Shown here one piece after another: positions 35,162 to 42,553 of a stretch of DNA of 64,000 nucleotides. The stretch is taken from NCBI RefSeq assembly GCF_006546655.1, contig NZ_VIAQ01000020.1:171824-235823 (forward strand), written 5' to 3'. The number at the start of each line of letters is the position of its first letter. The first letter of the stretch is position 1. Source of the DNA: Methanolobus vulcani. Lineage in GTDB: Archaea > Halobacteriota > Methanosarcinia > Methanosarcinales > Methanosarcinaceae. The notes below the pieces were generated by a model. It was not told where the DNA came from. It saw nothing but the letters and a program-made list of their open reading frames with translations, and searched no databases. The position numbers were made by a program, and so were the translations under genes.

Positions 35162-35944
35162 TTATTTTCCTTTCAAACTTACAAACTTTAAAGTTAATTC
35201 CCCATCAGGTGTCAAAATATATTCTTTCTCTTTTTTTCTGCCTTCTATATGCCTTTCATCAATAAGATTCCATTTAAGGAGGTCATGTGTCAGGGAGTTA
35301 AATACACCATCTTTTAGAGTTCTGTCTTCTCTGTTCTTATCTCTGATAGGGATATATTCTTTCGATAACTTTTCACGTAGCTTCATTCTTGATAACGTTT
35401 TTAAATTATCCTCATCTGATGGTTTTTGCGCATCCAGGATTCTCAGTATTGTCTCTCTATTTTGATTTGACTGAAAATCTTCGATATGCACTTTGGGGAT
35501 TGGTATCTCATTAGCTATGTCTTCCATATCTATATGGTATGGTGTCGCCTCTAGCCATATTGCCATCATAAATAAGCCAATGGACAATATTTTAGTTCCC
35601 CCTGATACGTTAAAGTAGTATTGAGCATTGGGGTTATTCTTGTATATTTCAAAGACTTTTGCCCTGATGTAATCGATGGTATCAGCTTCTATAATTACCT
35701 CATGCACTCCATTTTTCACAATAGGGGTTGCTAGTTTTATTAAATCCTCTATAGACTTTCTTATTGCTACTCGTGATTCCTGTGTTTTAGGATTGTCTGA
35801 ATCCTCGTATACCCGCTTTTCAGCAATGACATATACCTCAGAAGCAGGTGAGATGTTGTAAATTGCTATTGGGAATGTATTGTGCACATTCGCTCCAGCA
35901 CTCATTATGTGGATCTTCTCTTTTATTGTCATTCTATGTTCCAT
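35162..35944 (-). CDS. CARF-domain transcriptional regulator with winged helix (DUF6293-like)
   Basis: 260 residues. N-terminal Rossmann-like CARF domain: IHIMSAGANVHNTFPIAIYN (first strand and loop), HEVIIEADTIDYIRAKVFEI, and YYFNVSGGTKILSIGLFMMA, the [ST]GGTK ligand-binding loop typical of CARF proteins. The C-terminal 100 residues (KLREKLSKEYIPIRDKNRED, GVFNSLTHDLLKWNLIDE, YILTPDGELTLKFV) form a winged helix, as in DUF6293/Csa3-type regulators. No Cas gene or CRISPR is present in the window. It is divergent from the viperin operon with 86 bp between starts, so it likely controls it. Confidence 0.82.
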   Translation of the reverse strand: MEHRMTIKEKIHIMSAGANVHNTFPIAIYNISPASEVYVIAEKRVYEDSDNPKTQESRVAIRKSIEDLIKLATPIVKNGVHEVIIEADTIDYIRAKVFEIYKNNPNAQYYFNVSGGTKILSIGLFMMAIWLEATPYHIDMEDIANEIPIPKVHIEDFQSNQNRETILRILDAQKPSDEDNLKTLSRMKLREKLSKEYIPIRDKNREDRTLKDGVFNSLTHDLLKWNLIDERHIEGRKKEKEYILTPDGELTLKFVSLKGK

Positions 35945-36030
35945 TTAAGTTTATTAAGTAATAAATCTATTTATTAAATAATTAGTAAATCTAAAAAATT
36001 ATTATGTAGGCTGGAACGAATTCTCAGTTG
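35945..36030. promoter_or_regulatory. Shared promoter region between CARF regulator and viperin operon
   Basis: 86 bp of over 80 percent A+T. It contains AAGTAATAAATCTATTTATTAAATAATTAG, whose overlapping TTTATTAAA-type boxes could serve both directions. Likely site of CARF-wHTH binding (inference). Neither gene has a strong SD site, so leaderless transcripts are possible. Confidence 0.4.
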
Positions 36031-36861
36031 ATGATGAATACAACAATAAAATCTGTAAACTGGCACGTCACCATGAATTGTAACTACAAGTGCAGGTTTT
36101 GTTTTTACAAAAACATGAGTGGGGAATTCAAAGATATTGAAAAAGCCAGACAAAAGCTTGAAACTTTAAAGGAAAAAGGAATTGAAAAGATCAACTTTGC
36201 TGGTGGAGAACCATTATTATATAAAAACCTGGACCATCTGCTTAAGATGGCAAAGGATATGGGGTTCATAGTTAGCATTGTTACAAATGCAGCTCTGCTC
36301 AATGAGAATAATCTCGGGGAAATGAGTGAGTATGTGGATTGGGTTGGTATATCTGTTGACTCCGCTGATGGGGAAATTGAAAAACAGCTAGGGAGGGGAA
36401 ACGGAAATCATGTCGAACATGTCCGTAAGGTCTGCAAACTTGTTCACAAGTACGGAATGAAGTTAAAGATCAACACCACAGTTACCAAGATGAACTATTC
36501 TGAAGATATGAAACCGTTCATCTCATCACTTAGCCCGGAAAGGTGGAAGGTCTTCCAGATATTACACATGAAAGGCCAGAATGATGATGCTCTTGACCTT
36601 ATTCTTAACCAGGAAGAGTTTGGAATCTTCAGGAAAATAAACGATGGAATTGTGTTCAAGAATGGTACCTCACCTGTCTTTGAATCTGTTGAAGATATGC
36701 TGGAATCATATTTCATCATAGGTCCAGATGGAAACATTCTCCTGAGTAAAGGTAATCAACGCTCAACAATCCCTTTTGAATTGCTTCAGCATATGGAGCT
36801 TACAGATCTGGTTGATGCAGACAAGTACACTGGGAGGAGAGGTGTCTATGACTGGAACTAA
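36031..36861 (+). CDS. Prokaryotic viperin-like radical SAM enzyme, copy 1
   Basis: 276 residues. SVNWHVTMNCNYKCRFCFYK carries the CX3CX2C cluster ligands (Cys17, 21, 24). Viperin hallmarks follow: GIEKINFAGGEPLL, ISVDSADGEIEKQLGRGNGN with HVEHV, LKINTTVTKMNYSEDM and SPERWKVFQILHMKGQND. These match eukaryotic viperin segment by segment and separate it from other radical SAM families. Such enzymes convert NTPs to 3'-deoxy-3',4'-didehydro chain terminators. Start ATG 36031 or 36034. It overlaps the kinase gene by 14 bp. Confidence 0.93.
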   Translation: MMNTTIKSVNWHVTMNCNYKCRFCFYKNMSGEFKDIEKARQKLETLKEKGIEKINFAGGEPLLYKNLDHLLKMAKDMGFIVSIVTNAALLNENNLGEMSEYVDWVGISVDSADGEIEKQLGRGNGNHVEHVRKVCKLVHKYGMKLKINTTVTKMNYSEDMKPFISSLSPERWKVFQILHMKGQNDDALDLILNQEEFGIFRKINDGIVFKNGTSPVFESVEDMLESYFIIGPDGNILLSKGNQRSTIPFELLQHMELTDLVDADKYTGRRGVYDWN

Positions 36862-37456
36862 AACCTTCTTTTCTTTTTCAGATTCATCTCAGGATTATCT
36901 GAGTTCGTTGCGAAGAATCTGTTTTACAGGTGTAAGGGGAGTTGGAAAGTCAAGCGTGCTTAAAGAGATCAACAAAGAAAAACTGAATCTTTGTTTCACT
37001 TCAGGCTCTGACATATTGCAGGATATGATGGGAGAAACTTACTCTCAATTTGAATTCTTACCTGAATACAAAAAATATGCTTACAGGTTGAAAATCAGGG
37101 ATTCACTTCACAAAATGCAGGAGGTAAATGGTAAGGACCTGCTAGTTGATTCCCACCTTACGGTCTACAACCTGAAGACTGGAGAAATTGATGGCATCTT
37201 TACCCACATGGATTATGGATTCTATACAGACATTATCCTGCTCGATTCATACCCTGAACGTATTCTTGACCATAGACAAAGAGATTCAAAAAAGAAAAGA
37301 ATCACTGATCTGGATGTCATCAGGAAAGAGCTTGATTTCGAAAGACAGAAAGCTGCTGAGATTTCAGAGAAGTATGGGATACGACTTCATATCATTCAGA
37401 TGGGTGAGGATACTGCTGAAAAAATGCTCGATATTTTACACAGGTGCGAAGTATGA
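36848..37456 (+). CDS. P-loop nucleotide kinase-like protein in viperin operon
   Basis: 202 residues. Walker A GVRGVGKSSVLKEINKEKLN (G28 to S36) heads an adenylate/thymidylate kinase-like fold. DLLVDSHLTVYNLKTGEIDG follows, and IILLDSYPERILDHRQRDSK has the Arg-rich LID-type segment. It probably phosphorylates a nucleotide or ddh-nucleotide. Kinase genes are known companions of prokaryotic viperins. ATG 36848 has GGAGGAGAGGTG upstream within the end of viperin 1. The stop overlaps the start of viperin 2 (ATGA). Confidence 0.85.
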   Translation: MTGTKTFFSFSDSSQDYLSSLRRICFTGVRGVGKSSVLKEINKEKLNLCFTSGSDILQDMMGETYSQFEFLPEYKKYAYRLKIRDSLHKMQEVNGKDLLVDSHLTVYNLKTGEIDGIFTHMDYGFYTDIILLDSYPERILDHRQRDSKKKRITDLDVIRKELDFERQKAAEISEKYGIRLHIIQMGEDTAEKMLDILHRCEV

Positions 37457-38268
37457 AGGATACGACAACGGTTTTTCAGCCAAAGACAAACATTGATTCA
37501 GTAAACTGGTATGTTACATTGAAATGTAATTACAATTGCAAATTTTGTTCTGTCAAAAAACAAAAATCAACGATAACTGAAATACTCGATGCCGAAACTA
37601 TATTGTTCAGATTATATGATTTGGGTTTTGAGAAAATAAACATTGTTGGAGGAGAACCTTTACTTTATCCATTTATATGTGATATCACAAAAATGGCAAA
37701 GAAAATAGGATTCATAACAACTCTCAGAACTAATGGATCACTTTTAACAAGCTCGAAAATTGCAATATTATCCCCTTATCTTGATTGGATAGAACTTCCT
37801 CTTGATTCAAGTAAAGAAGAAGTTGAAAAAGAACTGGGAAGAGGATGTGGAAAACACGTACAGAACATTCAGAGAGTATCGAATATTCTCAAATGTACGG
37901 ATGTAAAATTGAAGATTAACACCATTATTACAAAACTAAACTGCAAAGAGGATTTGAAACCATTTATAAGAGCCTTAAACCCTGACAAATGGGAGATATT
38001 TAAGGCACTTAACATAAAAGATGAAAAGTATTCAAAGTTCTTAATAAGTGATCGAGAATTTCTAAATTACCAAAAATTGAATGAAAATATTATATTGAAA
38101 TCAGGAGAAGAACCTGTTTTTAATCAACATACAAACACTATTGATTCATGTTCTATTTTACTATCTTCAAAAGACATTAATGATATTTCAAAAAATATAT
38201 ATTCAGTATTGACATTAAATTGTGATGGAAGTATTACAGTAATTGAAAAAAACAGTATTCATAATTGA
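37453..38268 (+). CDS. Prokaryotic viperin-like radical SAM enzyme, copy 2
   Basis: 271 residues. The cluster motif is KCNYNCKFC (Cys25, 29, 32) in SVNWYVTLKCNYNC. FEKINIVGGEPLLYP, LDSSKEEVEKELGRGCGKHV, LKINTIITKLNCKEDL and NPDKWEIFKALNIKD show that it is viperin-like but clearly diverged from copy 1. IFKAL replaces VFQIL and the C-terminal third differs. The paralogues may act on different nucleotides. Translationally coupled to the kinase by ATGA overlap. Confidence 0.88.
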   Translation: MKDTTTVFQPKTNIDSVNWYVTLKCNYNCKFCSVKKQKSTITEILDAETILFRLYDLGFEKINIVGGEPLLYPFICDITKMAKKIGFITTLRTNGSLLTSSKIAILSPYLDWIELPLDSSKEEVEKELGRGCGKHVQNIQRVSNILKCTDVKLKINTIITKLNCKEDLKPFIRALNPDKWEIFKALNIKDEKYSKFLISDREFLNYQKLNENIILKSGEEPVFNQHTNTIDSCSILLSSKDINDISKNIYSVLTLNCDGSITVIEKNSIHN

Positions 38269-38309
38269 TTTTATTAGTACGATAATTTCTTATATAAGTG
38301 GGTGAGAGA

Positions 38310-41300
38310 ATGAGAAAAATAGACTATAATATAATTAAAGAATTTTTCTTTGACACATATCTAATTGATAATCATCTCAAAGTAAGGGAGAAATTTAAAC
38401 AGTGCACTACTGAGGTGGAAAAAGAAGAGCTTTACCATCATTTTCAATTGAATAATCTTTTTTTGATAAGAAGATGTCATGATCCTGGTTTCTATCTTTA
38501 TGTTCTTGACAAAGTAAACAAAAATGAAAAAATCAAATCAACTGTTAAACAATATGCAAATAGATTGGTTACTTCAAGCTTAAATTTTGAACAAGAATTG
38601 TTTGGATCATTCTCTAATGAAGTTGAAGATACATTGATTGACAAAGAGATAAAAAATCCAATAACCTGGCCATTTTCACCGTCAATAGACAAAACCAAGA
38701 ACTTCGAAGCGGTTAATGATAATTCCTTATATTATTTTTCTAAAAGACTTCAGTATGCGATTGATAATGGGGATGATAACGAATTCTTTGTACTCTCACA
38801 ACTTATTAGCGATTATAAATCGGGGTATTTTAAGGGCTATCAGATATTTAGTGAGGATAATTTATATGGAGAACAAGTAGGTTCACATCGTTGGTTATAC
38901 TCTCAGAGCCAATACATGCTTGAAAATATAAAATTTTGTATCCATTACTACCATTCCCATTCTTTTAATATTCACAATTTAGTGAAATTGAATCCTCATG
39001 ATGTTAGATTTGTGAAAGAGCTTGTGAAAATAATGGAAGAAATGATAGATGATAAAGAAGTCTCAATGCTAGATACTTTAATGAACTATAATAAATTCAT
39101 AAATGATTCTTTTTCAGTTGCTTCTCTCATTTGGTTCAATTCACATAATGAAATGGATAAAATAAATATTTTGAATAATGTATACCCTTTCGAAATATCT
39201 GATAATATACTTGAAGAATATAAGTCCGCTCTATGTGAATATGGATTTTATAATAATGAGAAAAATGATTATTTTGAGTTATCTATATTTGCAAATGAAC
39301 TTTTTCAGTCATGTTTTTTTGAAGAAGCGAGGATAATTTGGACCTCTATCCTGAAAAGCACTGAGAATACAAATACTAAGTTCAGTTGCTATGATAATTT
39401 AGCAACAACTCTTCGGGAACTTGGAAAATTTGATGAAGCTATAGATTATTACAAAAAATCACTTGTTTTAGCGGAAGAACTTAGCAAATCAGAGGAACTG
39501 AACGAAAAAAATAATGTTGACTGGAATCAATTGACCACCGATGAAACTGAAAAACAATTATTAAGACACATCGGTAAATATGTTGACAAAAACTGCAATT
39601 ATACACATAAAATGGCAATTGAGTTAAAGAATATTGGGGAAATGTATTATCAATTAGGGAAAACTGAAATTGCCAAAAAATATTTCCTTGAAACTGAAGG
39701 AAAATGTTCTGAATTATCTCCCTCTGAAAAAAGTAATATATATTTCAATTTAGCCTGCGCAAATAGAAGATTGGGCAAATTCAATGAAGAGTTCACATAT
39801 TTGTCAAAAGTATTAAATGAAAAAGGCATAAATACACAAGCAGAAGAACGTGCTCAAGAAAGAATGAGTATACTTAATTCTATGGCATTTATGCTGCAAG
39901 ATGGTAGTTTTGATTATAATAAATTGAACAAAATTGAAAACATATTAAAAGTTGATGAACTATCAAAAAACGGAACATCACTTTTTCATACATTTCAATT
40001 CGCAAAATCAATGGACTATTTTGAAAAGGAGTATGAGATTGAAAAACTCCATGGTTTTTCTTGTTTCAATTCTTTAAATTATAATGCGACGTATAATCTA
40101 TATTACGGTAATTTTCTAAAAGCAAAAGAGTTGTGCAAAGAACTAATTGATAACTCCCAGGAGCCCGTTTATGCTGCTATTGCTAAAATCAATATTGGTT
40201 TAATTGACATTAAAGAAAATAATTTTGATGAGGGGATTAAGCATCTCGAAGATTCTTGTGATATATTTACTCAATTAAACAATGGATTATTGGAATTTAT
40301 AATTACGATTATTAACACAGCAACTTTGTTGTGGTCAAAGGGAAATGTAGATAAAATCATTGATTCACTTGAAGCTAAAATAATTTCAAAGGGCATTAAT
40401 TTTCATCTAATAGCTGGCTGTGCCTACCTAGAAGTAGGATTCTTCGAAAATGCATTTGACTATTTTGAACGTGGACTGAGTACAAAAGCAGACAATGAAA
40501 CAAAATCACTTCTCTTATACAATAAAGGACTTGCATATTCCGGCATTGGTAAAACAGATAAAGCAATAGAGAACTATCAAAAATCTCTCGATTGTTTAAA
40601 AACTATTTATGCCTGGGAATCAATGGCAACAGAATATAGAAGAGACTTAGAGACCTTAAAAGCAAAAGAATGCATTGAAGAAGCAATAAAATTATCTTCG
40701 GAAGCTGATAAAGAGAGACTCGAAACTATTAAGGAAGAACTTGATGCACTTTCAAGCAAAAGGCTGAACCTAAGCTCTTTAAAAAATGATAATATCAGAA
40801 AAACATTGTATTCTGCTGAAAAACTGATGATTAGTGACATCAAGAAAATGGAAGATATCAATGAACGTGATTTCTCTACAGCTTTACATTATTATGGCAA
40901 AGCCCTGGAGAATATGCTTGACAGTCAGATCTCAAACCAAATACGTCAAATTATTTATGACGAATTTGGATATTGTGTTTGTGAAGATTACAGAAAATTT
41001 AAAGGAAAAGAATTCCCACAATACCTAAAGTATATGCTGGATAAAAGCAAAAAAGGGTCTATTGGACTAAATGGTTGGAAAACAATACTGCAATATGTAA
41101 ATGAAAAAAGTAAGAATCCTGTATACCAAAAGTTCAAAGACGAATTAATAAAACGATATTCTCCAGAAGATATGCAAAAAATCAAATTTGCATGTGGTAT
41201 GATTAGTTCTTATAGGAATGACTCGGTACATAAAAATGTAAAAAATTATGATGAAGTGCTAAATGTAAGACAAAAGATTGTGTCACACTTGAATAATGTC

Positions 41301-41321
41301 ATCTATATATTGTATAAGTAG
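38310..41321 (+). CDS. TPR-repeat protein with C-terminal HEPN-like domain
   Basis: 1003 residues. The middle has several TPR units (for example AIDYYKKSLVLAEELSKSEE, NIGEMYYQLGKTEIAKKYFL, NKGLAYSGIGKTDKAIENYQ). The last 150 residues begin DFSTALHYYGKALENMLDSQ and contain SSYRNDSVHKNVKN: an R-x4-H motif with N after R, near residue 969, as in HEPN RNases. I see no signal peptide. The N-terminal 330 residues are of unknown fold. It lies 41 bp after viperin 2. GTG 38298 is an alternative start. A candidate RNA-cleaving effector or sensor. TAG stop. Confidence 0.75.
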   Translation: MRKIDYNIIKEFFFDTYLIDNHLKVREKFKQCTTEVEKEELYHHFQLNNLFLIRRCHDPGFYLYVLDKVNKNEKIKSTVKQYANRLVTSSLNFEQELFGSFSNEVEDTLIDKEIKNPITWPFSPSIDKTKNFEAVNDNSLYYFSKRLQYAIDNGDDNEFFVLSQLISDYKSGYFKGYQIFSEDNLYGEQVGSHRWLYSQSQYMLENIKFCIHYYHSHSFNIHNLVKLNPHDVRFVKELVKIMEEMIDDKEVSMLDTLMNYNKFINDSFSVASLIWFNSHNEMDKINILNNVYPFEISDNILEEYKSALCEYGFYNNEKNDYFELSIFANELFQSCFFEEARIIWTSILKSTENTNTKFSCYDNLATTLRELGKFDEAIDYYKKSLVLAEELSKSEELNEKNNVDWNQLTTDETEKQLLRHIGKYVDKNCNYTHKMAIELKNIGEMYYQLGKTEIAKKYFLETEGKCSELSPSEKSNIYFNLACANRRLGKFNEEFTYLSKVLNEKGINTQAEERAQERMSILNSMAFMLQDGSFDYNKLNKIENILKVDELSKNGTSLFHTFQFAKSMDYFEKEYEIEKLHGFSCFNSLNYNATYNLYYGNFLKAKELCKELIDNSQEPVYAAIAKINIGLIDIKENNFDEGIKHLEDSCDIFTQLNNGLLEFIITIINTATLLWSKGNVDKIIDSLEAKIISKGINFHLIAGCAYLEVGFFENAFDYFERGLSTKADNETKSLLLYNKGLAYSGIGKTDKAIENYQKSLDCLKTIYAWESMATEYRRDLETLKAKECIEEAIKLSSEADKERLETIKEELDALSSKRLNLSSLKNDNIRKTLYSAEKLMISDIKKMEDINERDFSTALHYYGKALENMLDSQISNQIRQIIYDEFGYCVCEDYRKFKGKEFPQYLKYMLDKSKKGSIGLNGWKTILQYVNEKSKNPVYQKFKDELIKRYSPEDMQKIKFACGMISSYRNDSVHKNVKNYDEVLNVRQKIVSHLNNVIYILYK

Positions 41322-41373
41322 AGTTCCATGCTTTCCATTATTCTACGTATTTTATCAAAAGAGGGGTAATCAA

Positions 41374-41919
41374 ATGTCAATAAAAAACAACTGTAATCAT
41401 CATACCAATAGCCAATACAGAATTTACCTTGATATGGACAATGTAATCACCGACTTTGACAATGCCTGCAACAGTATTTCAGCTGATCTTATCAAACTAC
41501 ATAGTTCAGACAGAGATGAATTCTGGAAGATAATCGGATGCCAAGGGATTACTTTTTGGTCAGAGATGCCATGGAAAGAAGATGGAAAAGAACTTGTTGA
41601 TTATCTATTGAAGTTTAATACAACAATACTTTCAGCACATCCAAATCCTAAAAGAGGAAACGTAGCAGAATTCAGTAAAGTGGGAAAATATGATTGGTTG
41701 GTCAGAGAAATTGGCAAGGACTTTGCAGAAAAAGCTCTTATCTGCAGGCGTTCAGATAAAAAGATGTATTCATCCCCCACTAGTATCCTTGTAGACGATA
41801 ATATTGAAAACATCATAAACTAGGAAGAAGCAGGTGGAATCGGCATCTTACATTTTGCTACTGAAAATACAATTAATAAATTAGAGCAGTTATTTGTAGA
41901 TGTGGATTTGCCTTCCTGA
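41374..41919 (+). CDS. 5'(3')-deoxyribonucleotidase-like HAD phosphatase, in-frame UAG at 41821
   Basis: The frame from ATG 41374 (SD GAGGGG) reads YRIYLDMDNVITDFDNACNS, the HAD motif I D-x-D of NT5C-type nucleotidases, and ends ILVDDNIENIIN before TAG. The same frame continues EEAGGIGILHFATENTINKL, then EQLFVDVDLPS and TGA at 41919. This is exactly the conserved end of the family, where W-x-x-A-G-G-I is expected, so UAG sits on the Trp position (TGG to TAG). Read-through, pyrrolysine insertion or a nonsense mutation are all possible. The truncated form has 149 residues. It follows the TPR-HEPN gene by 52 bp. Confidence 0.8.
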
Positions 41920-41928
41920 AAGATAATA

Positions 41929-42105
41929 ATGGTTGAGATTCCTGATGATTTTGAAGTCTGCATATCGATGTTAAAAGATTTAGAGATAAGAAATTGAACA
42001 CGAATAACTGTACAATCTTTATGCGATTATTTTGGCAATGACACTGCGGCATATACTGATAATAGGTATAATTATACAGCATTAATCGTAACCACAGAAA
42101 AATAA
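41929..42105 (+). pseudogene. Small ORF interrupted by in-frame TGA
   Basis: ATG 41929 starts MVEIPDDFEVCISMLKDLEI, then RN and TGA at 41995. The same frame continues TRITVQSLCDYFGNDTAAYT, then DNRYNYTALIVTTEK and TAA at 42103. The parts read as one protein of 58 codons plus stop, with CGA to TGA as a simple explanation. Ten bp after the nucleotidase frame, so it may be the last member of the viperin operon. Family unknown. Confidence 0.4.
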
Positions 42106-42134
42106 GCTATGGGAATACAATATTATATTGATTC

Positions 42135-42545
42135 TTATGAATCAAGAAAGTCAGTCAGCTTATTATAAAGAGAAGTCAGATCTTTTTTCTTTATTTCACA
42201 TTCCCAGACAATAAGGATATTCCAGCCATCTGCACGCAGCTGTTCATAACTTTTTGTGTCCCTCTGGGCATTCTTACTGATTTTCTGATACCAGAAATCA
42301 GAATTGGATTTTGGCCATTTGAAGTACTCGCAGTCATGTTTATGCCAAAAACAGCCATTTATAAAAATAACTTTCTTTTTTCCCGGAAATACAATATCCG
42401 GTTTGCCAGGTAAATCTTTTCTGTGAAGTCGGTATCTATATCCATTATTCCAGAGCCATTTACGAACGGTAATCTCAGGTTTGGTGTCTTTCCCCTTTAT
42501 CCGGGACATATTGTAACTGCGCTGCTTGCGGGAATGAACGTCCAT
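42135..42545 (-). CDS. Very-short-patch-repair type nicking endonuclease (Vsr)
   Basis: 136 residues. All Vsr motifs are present: MSRIKGKDTKPEITVRKWLW, HRKDLPGKPDIVFPGKKKVI (catalytic Asp50), FINGCFWHKHDC (His68, His70 and zinc Cys), DFWYQKISKNAQRDTKSYEQ, and GWNILIVWECEI. It nicks 5' of T in T:G mismatches that arise by deamination of 5-methylcytosine. Its place as last gene of the DISARM operon, with a C5 methylase, fits that role. ATG is 9 bp after the stop of the receiver-like gene. Confidence 0.95.
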   Translation of the reverse strand: MDVHSRKQRSYNMSRIKGKDTKPEITVRKWLWNNGYRYRLHRKDLPGKPDIVFPGKKKVIFINGCFWHKHDCEYFKWPKSNSDFWYQKISKNAQRDTKSYEQLRADGWNILIVWECEIKKKDLTSLYNKLTDFLDS

Positions 42546-42553
42546 AGATCACA

